Source of the DNA: Trachythela sp. YZ-2020
Taxonomy: Eukaryota > Cnidaria > Anthozoa > Malacalcyonacea > Clavulariidae
DNA: 64,000 nt
Direction: 5' to 3'
Assembly: GCA_016169945.1 (NCBI GenBank)
Contig: JADLSH010000249.1
Span: 1,488,001 to 1,552,000, forward strand
The notes below the pieces were generated by a model. It was not told the DNA's origin, ran no database searches, and saw only the letters and a program-made list of their open reading frames with translations. A program made the position numbers and the translations under genes. Numbering within the stretch: position 1 is the first letter of the stretch; each line of letters starts with the position of its first letter. This document shows positions 1 through 11,666 of this stretch, in pieces.

Positions 1-624
1 GCTCACTCGAAACATATTTGCGAAAAAAGTCACTGCTACTAAACTTTGGGTACGGTTGTAATGTAACACCATAAATACGCGCTGCTCTGCAGTGAACTGA
101 CCCATTTTATCCTTCTGCAGGTCTGAATTTAAACATATTTCTTAATTTAAACATGTTTCTTTTAAATTTTCTAATTTTTATTTCTTTCAGTTTTGTCCCA
201 TGAGTATACAAGACCTTGTGTTCTTACCCAACCATTAATTCAAAGCAATTATAGAGCTGTCAAATTACTACAATACGTTATAGTTAATTTGAATTTGAAA
301 GGGTTCAGCTTTTTTGAGACACACTGTATATGGTAAAAACTATGTATCATGAAAGAAGACAAACAAGTTTTACTGAACAAAAGATCGGAAATATAGTTTC
401 AACTTGCAGACACAAAAGCAGATTTAAAATAAAAAACCTACAGAAGTAAAGGAATGCATGGTGTTTGAATTCCCACACGCCCACATTTCGACCAATACTA
501 TTTAAGAATGGAAAATCTTTTCGAAATCACTCGCCACTTGATATAATCGCTTATTGCGTGAAACAGGCTGTAGTGCATGGATACCTTGAGATAAGCGAAA
601 ACTATGTATATATAGTATATATTT
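1..624. other. AT-rich gene-free sequence
   Basis: I see no exon, splice-bounded open frame or clear repeat boundary here. Composition is AT-rich, like the rest of the window. Confidence 0.5.
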
Positions 625-731
625 AACAATTAGATTATGAGCTCAAGATTTCTATGAGGTGATAGTTGATGAGTGCGAAGCCCGAATGAACTATCATCTC
701 ATAGAAATCGAGAGCGAATAATCTAATTGTT
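625..731. repeat. Foldback (MITE-like) hairpin
   Basis: Two arms of about 43 nt are inverted copies: 625-668 starts AACAATTAGATTAT and 689-731 is its near-perfect reverse complement, with about 20 nt between them. The shape fits a miniature inverted-repeat transposable element. No target duplication was identified. Confidence 0.7.
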
Positions 732-827
732 TTAGTAGAAACCAGCAAGAAAACAGTATTTCAAAATGTTTTTCATAATTTATTGAAATAAATTCGTTAA
801 AAATCGCGCCGAGGAGATGGCTGTTTC

Positions 828-865
828 GCTACTCGCTATCTATCGACAATTAGATAGCGAGTAGC
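828..865. repeat. Perfect 15-bp inverted repeat
   Basis: GCTACTCGCTATCTA is followed by an 8-nt spacer and then its exact reverse complement. About 25 nt further on (885-912) begins a sequence whose reverse complement recurs near 29255-29280, so this belongs to a dispersed element. Confidence 0.65.
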
Positions 866-899
866 GTAGCCCATGCATAGTGCAATAGTATACTAGTAT

Positions 900-2370
900 G
901 ATTCTACTAAATATATATAGTACTATATAAGCGCCCTAGTTCATCGCCGTGCTAATCAGAAAATGATATACGAATCTGAGTTCGCGTCTTGCTCAAAGCA
1001 AGATGAATGAATGAATTTTTGTTGTTAATAATATGTTGTAAGAGTGTCAGAATTCGTATAATCCCCGAGCCATCAGCGTAGGGAGTAAGCTCAAGGCAAG
1101 AGTATATACTATTTCCACACGATCAAGAGTTATTGGTAGTGTCCTCTGCCAACCCCAATATGTCAGGATTAACCTTTTGGGTCATTCTGACACAGCGACT
1201 CCTACTGTGATGCTTACGGAGGACGCTAGATTTGGTTCATGGTTTTTCATTTTCATCATACATTTGTTTTTATATGTCATGTTAACATATTCAGACGTTT
1301 TTCTGAATACATAAATAAAAGAAAACTGGAGGTGTTTGCACTTGGCCGTTTTGCGCGGTGAGGCTATTAGCGTGTATTTCGCTAACGTACGGCAAAATTA
1401 AAATATAATTCAAACTACAAAGTGCCGCCATGGCCGCTACGTGGGATTACATTATAATGCAATAATTAAACCAGCTGAGATGATTTCCAAAACTGTATAT
1501 TATATATGTCACGAGATTTTTACAGTTGTACAAAATACATGTTGTTACGCGTTTGTAAGTAATTTATTTCCAAACGCAAACTTATTAGAATACTGCATGA
1601 TCGAAAAAGCAATTACAGTATAGCTTCGACTGCGCATTTTATTATTTTTATTCCAGCATGCATGTAGCTAGTTTAAAATAGCAAAATAGAGAAAAGTCCG
1701 CACATTTAAGTGAATTATTTTTATTTGATGCGAGTCGTCATGCTTTAAAACTGCTTTATCTCTATATAAGTGTGTATATTATAAGTGTTTAGACAGGTAT
1801 TTTCAAGACATAGACATTTTACCACGCTACTAAAAATTGGACGCAGTTAAGTTCAAACTACGAACAGGTCCATTCTATTTATAAGTACGCATGAAAAGAA
1901 TGCCGCGCATCTCAAATTTAATGCGTTTTGGCAAGTAGTTTACATGAGATATTAAATTTGTACGATTCATGAATCTTACGGTTAATTTATTATTCGCTGT
2001 AGTATAACAAAGTGAAGTATAATTGGCCTGAAATCAAAACTACAAGTCTAAAATCGAACTGGATCAGATAAGGGACTTATAAAAGGTAACTTGTCAAATT
2101 AGGTGAGGAAAAAACGGTCATATAAATTGGACACGTAATTACAACGAAGCAGAAAAGATTTAGTTGGTTTAACATCACAAAAGGTGTGTTATTACTTAAG
2201 TAAAGCATGAATATAATCTACTGAGATGTTCTATATATAAATGCAATATGTTTTGAATACAATAATATCGACACTTGAATATCTGCCAAGCATATATGAA
2301 AAAGATCTTATAAATCTTATATAATGATATTATATATACTTGTATGAGTGCGCCTTTTTAGCGTAAGCTA
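900..2370. other. Gene-free region, degenerate repeat sequence
   Basis: No coding exon could be supported. The stretch around 1000-1320 ends in an ATAAATAAAAG-like tail and may be the 3-prime end of an old retroelement, but no coding remnant is visible. Confidence 0.4.
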
Positions 2371-2374
2371 GCGT

Positions 2375-2960
2375 ATGTTTCTTTCACCTCCGTGACCGAG
2401 GTTTGATTCCTACAATATGCAGTTGTCTGATTTTTCCTCAATTTCACCTCAATCCAATTTGAGAAGAGTATTTCTAGTTTGACTTGACTAAAAGCCACAG
2501 ATTTTCTCCTCGTATTCCAGTTTCCTCCTGAAGTAACATTGCCCACTGGTCGGACCAATAAAATTGTTCCTTACTGGACCTCTAGGGAGGATAGTTTAGA
2601 ACTGATAGAGCTATATCCAGTATAGATAACCCTGTAAATGGAGCAATAAGCTCTGTAGGGTTAACCTGCCTAATGGCTAAGTTTGTAAAAAAAAAAAAAA
2701 GATAAAGTTAGTTTAGTTTAGGTTTCCTCCTGTAGGAATACTGGACCAATAAGAGATGACTCTTACTGGACCTCTATAGGGAGAACAGTTTAGAACTGAT
2801 AGAGCTATCCAGTATAAATAGAGTTCCAGTAGTTTAGTTTAGGTTTCCTGTTGTAGTAACACTGTCACTGGATCATAAGGGATGAGCCTAGCTGGACCTC
2901 TAATGAGAACAGTTCAGAACTGATAGAGCTATCCAGTATAAAAAGCTTTAGTTTAATATA
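2375..2960 (+). repeat. tRNA-derived SINE head plus tandem tail units
   Basis: The left part carries a B-box-like GGTTTGATTCC (about 2400-2410) followed by AATATGCAGTTG, and then the motif CCAGTTTCCTCCTG. After it come about three tandem copies of a tail of roughly 110 bp whose core is CAGTTTAGAACTGATAGAGC followed by TATCCAGTATAAATA. The same head-tail order recurs at 21140 and, on the other strand, near 13300 and 23100, which defines one SINE family. Confidence 0.7.
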
Positions 2961-3710
2961 TATGAAAGCAAACTACTGCAAAATATGCTGCATGAGACTT
3001 ATATAACTCTAATTCAAGAGATGGAATTCGAAGTCATTCAATCTTTTCGAACTGAATTTCAATCATACCAAGACTGTATGTTCTTTGAACAATGTCGTTT
3101 ATGATTCTTTCAATTCTTCTATACATATGCATAAAAAATTGAAAGTATTTTTCAATGTTCTTGATAAGGTAAATGTTTCTCAGTAAACAGTACCCTGCAA
3201 GATCCATGCACTTATTTCCAGATTTGGTTCGCCTGGTTAAGAGAGCATATAGTGATATTTTTATGTCATGAATGCCTTGTGGAAAAAGGATGCCTCGAAA
3301 GGTCGATACAATTATTCTCGCTTTCCACGCATTAATGATTTTTTGACTTTCGCAAGCGGTTTTTTTTGTTAGTGGAGAAATAACTTAATGGTCAATTTAG
3401 CTTGAATTCATGCACTTCCATTTCAATCATGTGGAAACTTTACTTTTCAAATTATGATTTCATTCTATTCTCGCATCTGTAAAATAATATATTGAGATAG
3501 CTGTACAATTGAACAAACATGCATCATCTAAAAACTACAATTCCGAGTATTTTGTTGACCTGCAGGCCGCGTCCAGACAAAAATATATTATAAATGATAA
3601 TTGCCAATTGGGTGTCAATCAAACCGTCAAAACTATTTATGTTTGTCAACTTCCCAAATTTAACTTTAATGTACGAATTCGGATACGAGATGGTCCTATC
3701 TGCATGGTTC
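2961..3710. other. Gene-free spacer between repeat arrays
   Basis: AT-rich sequence in which I recognise nothing. A short open frame at 3509-3715 has no recognisable protein similarity and no supporting splice sites. Confidence 0.4.
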
Positions 3711-3711
3711 T

Positions 3712-4365
3712 TTAGGAAAAATGGGTTTAGAACTGATAGAGCTATCCAGTATAAATAAGGTCAATCTAGTTTAAATTTCCTCCTTATAACACTGAAGCAA
3801 CAAGGGATGGTCCTTACTGGATCTCTAGGAAGAACCATTTATAACTGATAAAGTTATCCAGTATAAATATAGAGTTATAGTTTAGTTTAGGTTTCCTTTT
3901 AATAACACTGCAGCGATAATGGATGGCCCTTACTGGACCTCTAGGAAGAACAGTTTATGACTGATAATTGATAAAGCTATCCAGTATGAATAAAGTTAGT
4001 TAAGTTTAGGTTTCCTCCTGTAGTATGACACTGGCTCAACAAGAGATGGCTTTTACTGGACCTCTACTGATAGGGAGAACAGTTTAGAACCGATAACGCT
4101 GTCCAGTATAAATAGAGTTAGTTTAGTTTAGGTTTTCTCCTGTAGCAACCCTGGAGCAATAAGCGATGTCCCTTACTGGACCTCTATAGGAAGAACAGTT
4201 TAGAACTGATAGAGCTATCCTATATATAGTTAGTTTAGTTTACGTTTCCTCCTCATAACGCTGAAGCAAATGGAGCAATAAAAATTACCTGTATTAGACC
4301 TCTATATATGATTGCTTAGAACTGTTAGAACTATTCAGAATTAGTATAAAAGTTCAGTCTGAATT
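3712..4365 (+). repeat. Tandem array of the SINE tail unit, five to six copies
   Basis: The GGTTTCCTCCT-like motif recurs at about 3775, 3890, 4008, 4134 and 4245, a period near 118 bp. Each unit contains CTTACTGGACCTCTA, CAGTTTAGAACTGATAGAGC and CCAGTATAAATA with some divergence. No SINE head is present, so the tail has expanded or moved independently. Confidence 0.8.
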
Positions 4366-4689
4366 TGGATGTGCCGGAATTTCAATTGTCGACTGAAGTC
4401 GATGTGATATGCTAACTCCTCTAGACTGTACCTGCGGTATATCCTAATGGAATTTCTGGATTTCAGTTTTGGATTTTCTAGGAAATTTCTAGTCGCGTGT
4501 GAGGCTTAGACACTGCATGGTCGAAAGAAAATAATCTTTGGATATAGAAAAGCTACTCTTTTCAATGGCCCCAGCGTTTCTAGTTAATGCGGCCATTTTC
4601 CGTGTCATTTTAGTTAGAAAAAAGTCTTAAGAGTTTAGCTCCCTGCTATAGATACCTGCGATGTAAATAATAAAATGTAAATATAGTTA

Positions 4690-5045
4690 AGTCTTCAACG
4701 TATAAGGGTCTAGTGTAGGAAGTATTCTTCAATATAAGCTTGCGTGGTTTGTGTCTGAACTACCTGAGAAAGATATCTCAAACGTGAGGGTCCAGTATGG
4801 GCAGTGTTCTACAATAAGCTGCAGGTTTGTGTCTGAACTCCCTGAAAATGGTATCTCAAACGTGGGGATCCAGTGTACGTAGTATTCTACAATAAGCTTT
4901 CGTGGTTTCTGTCTGAACTCCCTGAAAAGATATCTCAAACGTGGGGTCCAGTGTGGGTAGTGTTCTACAATAAGCTGCCGTGGTTTGTGTGTAATTCCAT
5001 GAAAAAGTATCTCAAAAGTGGAGGTCCAGTGTAGGTAGTATGAAA
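4690..5045 (-). repeat. 80-bp minisatellite family, about four units
   Basis: Units read AGATATCTCAAACGTGGGG, then TCCAGTGTAGGTAGTATTCT, then ACAATAAGCTGCCGTGGTTT. This is the reverse orientation of the array at 13757-14230. Period is about 80 bp. Confidence 0.8.
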
Positions 5046-5049
5046 AAGA

Positions 5050-5690
5050 TTAAAATCATTTCGTTCAGGTTGTTCAGAAACCAATTAAGGAACCCTAAGT
5101 CATGAAAGATTATTATTACTGAACGTTCGTGAATGTACATATTTATCTTTGTAAGATGTCAGGTGCCCGCAAACCTCGGAGATAGAGATCTATATATCAT
5201 TGTCACACAATACATATGAAATATTTAACCAATTGGCAATTAGCAAACAGCGAAAAAGCGAAACCAATTCAAGCAAGTTTGGGTAAAATATATCTGACGT
5301 CGATGTGACAACACAATAACGAAATCCACAGACAATGGGCAAACATTACTTAAATAAGTGTTTTTATTAATGTTAAGTTAAATCCTTTAGTAACTACAAA
5401 GCGTCGTGCATTTTGCATCAAGGTGCCGTGATTGCGAAATTGCCGACATAATCAAGGGTAATTGAGATTTACTATTTTTGAACTTTTTTCGCTAAATCAT
5501 TCATTTGACGAGAGCCGTTTAATTGAATTATATTTCAGTTTTTACTTATTACATTTGCAGCACATAGAAACGACTCGCAAATGTTTATTTGGCAGATTCA
5601 AAGCAACCGTTATTAATGGTAAAATATACGGAAAGAGTTGATCGCGGTAAAACTGGCTCTCATTCGTCAAGGAACCTCTCCACAACGTTA
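5050..5690. other. Gene-free spacer upstream of the GPCR
   Basis: No coding exon is seen. It ends in AACGTTAAAG followed by GTAAGTCG at 5693, a strong donor-like site that could close an untranslated first exon of the downstream GPCR gene. Confidence 0.35.
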
Positions 5691-6205
5691 AAGGTAAGTC
5701 GTTTAAAACATACATTTACGAATAGTAAAAATGTCTTAAAATTGAATCAGTATAGAATAATTCCTTGACCTTGGTCTTGGGCGACAAAGTTATCATTGTC
5801 CAAGAATGGAATTTGCCGCTCGGAAGCTCTGAAAAAGGGAGCAAAGCGAGGTTCCCGAGCAAGATTCGAGCTCGCATCTTCGTGACGACTTGTAGGACTT
5901 GTCTTGTATAGGACGTGCATGCACTGTTTCAAATAACTGAAGCATCAGTTTGTAGTCTCGTGAATGCTATGATAGGTTTGAGTGCAATTCAATTGAGGAT
6001 CAAAGAAACAAAAAATTATGCCCGTCTGGTGGTTAAAACAGGCGATGTCCTCGTTTCTTTCAATAATAGAAAATACATGGGCCATAGCCGGGGATTTAAA
6101 GTTTTGCCAGTTTGAAAATTCACTTATCAAAGTATAAAATCGGCACATGTATGTTTGCTTGTCGCCTTGTTGTCATTGTCGTCCATCACCTTCCATTTTT
6201 TTCAG

Positions 6206-6559
6206 GACAATTGAAGAGTTGAAGACAATATATTCATCGCAGGATTCGTATACGATTGCCGGTTCAAAAGAGTATCTGGAATTCTAGAGAAGCAACTCGT
6301 GTAGCTTTTAGCGCCACAAAAACATCAGCTTCGCCTTCTTTCCTTATTTAAGAATACAAAAGGAAGAGTTCTTTTACAAAGAGCAGAAGGAATTAAACTT
6401 CTGTTGCCCAAGAACGATTTTTCATTCTTAAAGTAACACGCAGGAAGATTTTTTCAAAAAGAAAAGTAAGGAAATCTCTCACTCAGAGACGTTGTTTCCT
6501 TTTTAAAGAATCACGAAGGACGATTTTTACAGAAACCAAAGGAACTCCATCACTTCGCA
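6206..6559 (+). other. Possible 5-prime UTR of the GPCR transcript
   Basis: A polypyrimidine tract ending TTTTTTCAG precedes 6206, and a strong donor-like GTAAGT lies at 5693, so a 5-prime UTR intron from 5693 to 6205 is plausible. The region is purine-rich, with imperfect repeated AGGAAGA and AGAACGATTTTT blocks. It runs directly into the predicted start codon at 6560. Inference only; transcript data would decide. Confidence 0.35.
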
Positions 6560-9432
6560 ATGAACAACACCACTTTTAATATCTTTGACCTGTATTCAAG
6601 TACTGCAAAAATAATCGCATATTCGACGGTGTATGGTGTTGTGTCAATCTTTGCTTTAGCAGGTAGGATTGATCAATTTATACTGACTACCTGTATATGA
6701 ATAACCCGGCAACTGTAAAAGATAAATAGCACTACAGAAACGTCGGGAAATGACAGAAAACGCGTCCTAATCCCGTTCCGAATTGCGGTTTAACTACATG
6801 TTCGAACAGCGGTTCAGTTATGACGCGCGGAACGAGTCTTAGTCAAATGCGCTGTTTCCGTACTAAACTGTTAACGACTATTTCGCCGCTATAGATCTCA
6901 AATATCTACATTTTTCTCGATCTTATCAAATTTTCTGCTTCTTATTGGCAGATTCATAACAGCCAACTGTTCTATTGGTGTCGTTGTTTCGCTGTCATCT
7001 TTAGTTTGTAGTACTGCTTTCTACTTTTCAAATGTTCTAGGAAAGCCTTTATCTCACGTCCTCCTCCTGGTTTACCATATCTTGATTCCATTGAGTTTAA
7101 GAGGAGTGTTATCTCGTAAGATAATGTGTCCTGCACTCCTGTCCATTTATGTTGTTGTGATCTGATTCTTATTTACGAGTTGTCTTTCGTCTCCAAAATG
7201 TTATTAAGGAGTTTAAGCTTCACGTTTGAGGACAACGACAAACGGTAGAGTCAAATATTCTTGCAGGCAGAATTTTCGCTTAACTTCTTGCTCCATATTT
7301 TCTTCTTATGACAAAAGAATCATCATATATTACAATTTTAAAATAGCAAGTTTATTTTCCTTTAATGCCTTAAGCTTAAAGTCTCTATTATTTCTACGAT
7401 GTTCGGACCACTTCACCTTCAACATATTTTTTCTAATACCAGATTTCGAAACTCTTCAATCTTTCTGCGTCTTATTTGTTTTTGCCCAATTCTCCATATA
7501 GGGCAACACTCCAAACAAGTGATTTGATCAGTTGCTTTAAGGTGGGGATTCCACCCTGCTGCTATAGTGAAAATGATCTAATTTTACTTACTATGACTTA
7601 ACAGGCATCTATTAATTCTTCTCTATTCTAGGAAATCTCATGGTATTTATTGTAATTGCTTTTAACCGTTCAATGCACACAGCGACCAACGTACTGCTTC
7701 TCAACCTGTCCCTATCTGATATTCTATTCGTCCTGTTTTCTGTGCCTGGTCTACTGGCTATGGAGATATGTAATGGCCGGTGGCCTTTCAATGAATCGAT
7801 GGGGAAGATGACTCAACAGACAACGATCCTCGTTGCTGCGTCCTCAGTTTTTACCATGATGGCAATTGCTTTCGAAAGGTGGGTCAATCATGTTTGTTGA
7901 TCGAAGGATATATATAAGGAAGTAAAAGCTGTCTTGATGTAAAACACTAGCTTAGTGTCTAAATGAATCTGAGGCAACCAATTTCTTGGTTGTTTTAACC
8001 AATTCGTTTTTACAGTGCAACGACCCTCTCCGTGCATTTTAAGTTTCGTTCCTTAAGTGAGACCCTTACGTATTTGCTAATTAGTATTTCCTGCGTTTTC
8101 GCGTCTAGGTTTCTTGCCGTTGTTTACCCGCTGAAGCAGATGGCACGGAAGAAGAAATCAACAATTGCATTGGCTATGGTAATCATCTGGATATGCGCCC
8201 TTGCTCTCTCAATTCCTTTTGCAATCTACACCGTAAACTCTCCCATCATAGTTCCTGTCAAACGCAACGGTCAAGTTGAAAAGGAAGAGGTATTTGTAAT
8301 TTTGTGTTTGTACTATTTTGTTGTATTCTAACACGGTAACCTTTCAACTTTCTGCGTGGATTACGAGGGCCTTCGGTGGCGCAGTCGTCAGAGCAAGCAC
8401 CTTTCACCTCTGAGATCGTGGGTTCGATTCTCGCTGCGGACTCATGATCATGACACTTATGTGAAAAGAGTCAGTCAACGCTCTACCGAAAGTCGTGCGT
8501 TTCCTCTCACAGGGAATGTTGACAGGGTGAGTTTGGATAAGCCCTGAACTAACCTTTCCATCGTAGCTGTGCTCCCTGATCAGACACGAGTAATATGGTG
8601 GCAGCCAGAGGCGCCCTTAATAAGCTTTCTACTCAATCAAATCGAACTTTGTCCTTCGAAATTCAGAGCTCCGCTCTCATCTTCAAGTAAGGGATGATTA
8701 ACACACCCCCACTTACTTAGTTACTTACTAGAAATACTGTATAGGAATATCACGCTTGCACGGTTACGCAAATGTCGTATCCAAATTTTTATCAAATTTT
8801 TTTCTGATCAACTATGAGGCATATAGTGTAATTACAGTTCCAGTCTGACATCATGTACTTGGTCATTCCAGATTTTTGCCGCTCTGTAGCTAAAACCTCA
8901 TCCCAAATATTTCCTTCAGGTTGTCTTACTTGGCTCAACATTGACGGAGAACCAAATCAAAGTGTATACCGTGGTTGTATTTATATCCATCAACGTTGTC
9001 CCTATAATCTTCCTGAGCTTTTTGTATACACGTATTGTATGGAAGCTATGGAATCCCGACCGACGTCTCACGCTAGAAACTGCAACCTCTTCCAAACATC
9101 AGAAACCCAAGAATTTCGTGGAAAAAACTCGTCGAAAAACAACCATTATGTTGCTGACAGTTGTACTGGTGTTTTTCATCTGTATGTTCCCGTACAACAT
9201 GCTTAATTTGCTGCTAACCTACGGTAACGTAGAGGAATTCAATGTCGACATACTGCTGCACGCAAATTCCATTACTCGCGTGCTTCTTCTCGTGAACAGT
9301 GCTTCCAATCCTATAATCTACAACTTCCTTAGCGAGAAATTTCGTACCGGATTTGAAAGCATCTTCACATGTCGTTGGCGAGCGCTCAGGCGCGTTTCTG
9401 CCTCGACGGACGCTGAGACTGTTCTGGCATAA
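6560..9432 (+). CDS. Class A (rhodopsin-like) GPCR, neuropeptide-receptor type, 4 exons
   Basis: Exons 6560-6662, 7632-7878, 8109-8289 and 8920-9432 join with matching phases (1, 2, 0) into 347 aa. A seven-transmembrane receptor at the plasma membrane is predicted. The N-terminus has an MNNTT glycosylation-type sequence. TM1 has GN, TM2 has LNLSLSD, ECL1 has WPF, TM3 ends IAFER then F (DRY variant), and TM7 has NSASNPIIYNF (NPxxY). TM6 reads FFICMFPY, so the usual toggle Trp of CWxP is Met. The conserved TM3 Cys (position 3.25 is Gly) and an ECL2 Cys are both missing, so the usual disulfide cannot form. Overall pattern is closest to NPY/NPFF/orexin-like peptide receptors; the ligand cannot be assigned. 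Introns cut the TM1 Gly codon and the DRY Arg codon; the latter is a known recurrent GPCR intron site. Intron 3 carries a SINE. Confidence 0.88.
8366..8700 (+). mobile_element. tRNA-derived SINE (CGGTGGCGCAG family) in GPCR intron 3
   Basis: The head CTTCGGTGGCGCAGTCGTCA resembles an A box, and GGGTTCGATTCTCGC resembles a B box. TTTCACC in the anticodon-loop position suggests a tRNA-Glu-like ancestor. The body continues with GTCAACGCTCTACCGAAAGT and GTTGACAGGGTG. Related copies lie at 27922-28252 (-), 50385-50682 (+) and 63206-63690 (+). Confidence 0.8.
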
Positions 9433-9439
9433 AACATGA

Positions 9440-9835
9440 AGAAGGGTGATCCTTCCAGAGGGGGTCATTCTCCAAGCAGGGCATATTTTAAGGGTTTCTA
9501 AGTGGGGGGCCATTTGTGAAAAAGGGCCCTTAATCTGAGTGCTGAAGGCGCGAGCCCTGTAGGGGTCCGGGGGATTTTTTCCCCAGGAAAATTTTGAAAT
9601 CTGGAGCTCTGAAATTGCCAAGCCAATAGTATTTCAATGTTTTAACTAAAACTTTAGAAATGTCTAACTATATAAGCCATAAAAACAATATTTCGTTAAA
9701 CACAGACAAATCATTTACTCTGTAAACGACCCAATGTATAAAGGGCCCAGGCAGTGGGGGGCCAATTTTGTGTAAGTGGGGGGCCATCAAGAGGGACTGG
9801 GGGGCCAAGTGGCCCCCCAGTATATTAGTTAAAAT
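9440..9835. repeat. G/C-run-rich dispersed repeat with 24-bp palindrome
   Basis: Contains GGGGTCCGGGGG, AGTGGGGGGCCA (twice) and, at about 9799-9822, the perfect palindrome CTGGGGGGCCA/TGGCCCCCCAG. The GGGGTCCGGGGG/CCCCAGGAAAATTTTGAAAT style is typical of widespread non-autonomous elements. It directly follows the GPCR stop codon. Confidence 0.5.
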
Positions 9836-10124
9836 ATGCCTTGCTCCAAGTAGAGTGAACCTGCGGTCAGGTTCATAATGTGAACGATGTACGTGTATAA
9901 TGTGAACGATGCAAGAACGTGGATATCAGTCTGCCCTAAATGCAACACAACACGTACTCTTAAACAGCCTTTAATGTGCATGCTGTTATTAGTACATTTA
10001 CATTTATATATTCATAATTTTTTAGTCTTTATTCTTTTAAGGGCCCACAGTAATTGGTGTTAAACTGTTGTGGTGTCCCCACCTTTCTTTGTGTGTTTTG
10101 AATCTAAACATTGTTTGTATTATT

Positions 10125-10190
10125 GACGAAGCTAAATAAACAAATAAACAAATAAACAAATAATAAATAAATAAATAAAAGGTTCGACTG
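10125..10190. repeat. AAATAAAC/AAAT simple repeat
   Basis: Tandem AAATAAAC followed by AAAT units, possibly the A-rich tail of a retroelement. Confidence 0.75.
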
Positions 10191-10289
10191 CTGCCGGAGG
10201 GCCTATAGTTAAAAATAAATAATGTACACGGCCAAAAATCATCAACTTGTTGCAACGTTGATGAAAACACAATATTGATCAGCATTGTT

Positions 10290-10415
10290 ACACCTGATTC
10301 AGGCTCAACAATGTTGTTTGTAGGTTAAGTACATAATAAAGGTAAGCTAGATACTTGATGTAATCGGGCACTGAAAAGCCCCAATGGGGAGTGAGCTGAA
10401 TGATGTATGTATGCA
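10290..10415 (+). mobile_element. 3-prime half of the CGGTGGCGCAG-family SINE
   Basis: The stretch with AGCTAGATACTTGATGTAAT and CCCCAATGGGGAGTGAGCTG matches the 3-prime parts of the copies at 50385-50682 and 27922-28252. The head is missing. Confidence 0.65.
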
Positions 10416-10419
10416 TACT

Positions 10420-11041
10420 ACAGTTGCATTTGGAACTTCTTCCGATTATATAAATATGTAAACAGTTTTCCGTTCGCAATTAACATTGTGTGCTGTCAAG
10501 TGAGGGGCCTCAAATTTAGAGTTGTTGCATCCATCATACTTACTGTAGCAAGTCTGATAGCAGTATTCAAGCTTTTTCCAAGAAAGTAACAATTTGTTAC
10601 CAACTTTTCATTTCTAGGAACAGAACGAGCAAGCTATGCGAAATATAATCCTGATATTGCATGTCTTGGTAATACTAATTGGCTTGCTTGAATCTTTCTG
10701 CAAGTATTCTGGTTTAAGTAAATGAAGGCAATCCCCCATTATGTGCGATGAAAAGCGTTCAAAACCGAAAATCTTTTTGGCGTACTTCCCAAAATTACTT
10801 TGTTTTAGCTCTATCTTCTAGTTTAGACAGTTAGTTACTTTTCTAAATGCATCTGACGGTTGAGAAATAAAAAACCCCAGTAATTATTATAATAAAATAA
10901 CATGTTTACTACGCGAGCTGTGATTGGTCAATACCCGTGCAGGATGAGACAATCATGCACGGAAAATTTCAAGCGCTTCGCGGGGTTTTTAAAATGTCGG
11001 GGGAAACTTGCTGTTGTTTCTTTGTCGTTATTTTATAAAAT
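10420..11041. other. Gene-free sequence, partly repeat-derived
   Basis: No supported exon. The stretch 10889-10990 contains CCGTGCAGGATGAGACAATC and CATGCACGG, which resemble the foldback starting at 11042, so a larger element may begin here. Confidence 0.4.
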
Positions 11042-11236
11042 AATTACCGAATGGTTTTCCGTGCAGGATTGTGTGATCCTATAACACTTGGGATGTTGCT
11101 CGACGTTCTGAAAGCTAACAAATACTCGCCTATATATCGGCTCGTATTTTATAATATACAATTACGCTTTCAGAAAGTCTCGCAACATCCCGCGTGTTAG
11201 GATCACGCAATCCTGCACGGACTCCTTTCGGTAATC
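11042..11236. repeat. Foldback element with long inverted arms
   Basis: The left arm (about 11042-11127, with CCGTGCAGGATTGTGTGATC) and the right arm (about 11166-11236, with GATCACGCAATCCTGCACGG) are inverted copies around a short AT-rich loop. Both arms also contain GGGATGTTGC/GCAACATCCC and CTGAAAGC/GCTTTCAG. MITE-like. Confidence 0.75.
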
Positions 11237-11666
11237 CTTTAATGATGCTATAATATTGATGCCATATTTACAGCAATATATAGCAAAACTTACTGAGGTT
11301 TAAACATCGTTTTCTCTTTTTTTCTCTTTATTGTAGCTACCATCTAAAATTTCTGTATTTTAGCATTATTTTATAGATTATTATGCACTAAACATGCTTT
11401 TTTTTAAAGTTTGTTTGCCGATTGGGAAACGTATCAATAATGAAAATTTTTGAAATGCAGTCATAAATCAAGTGGCATTATACTCCGGCGTTAGTTCTGA
11501 CCGCGTGTTACGTAATATACAAAAGAATCTCCTCGTGATTTCGAGCAACAGTTTTGACCACAACGATTATTGTTCTCATCTAGTCGGCCCGAAAAATGGC
11601 CGCCAGCAAGAATTGCAGCCAGCAATCCCACTAATCCTTTAAAATATATAATGTAGTAGTACTCAC

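Noticed and set aside
8853..9206. Alternative + strand frame overlapping the last GPCR exon
   Set aside because: It is out of frame with the receptor, which has clear TM5-TM7 motifs in the overlapping frame.
9214..9621. Minus-strand frame over the GPCR C-terminus
   Set aside because: It mirrors the receptor exon and the G-rich repeat; no recognisable domain.
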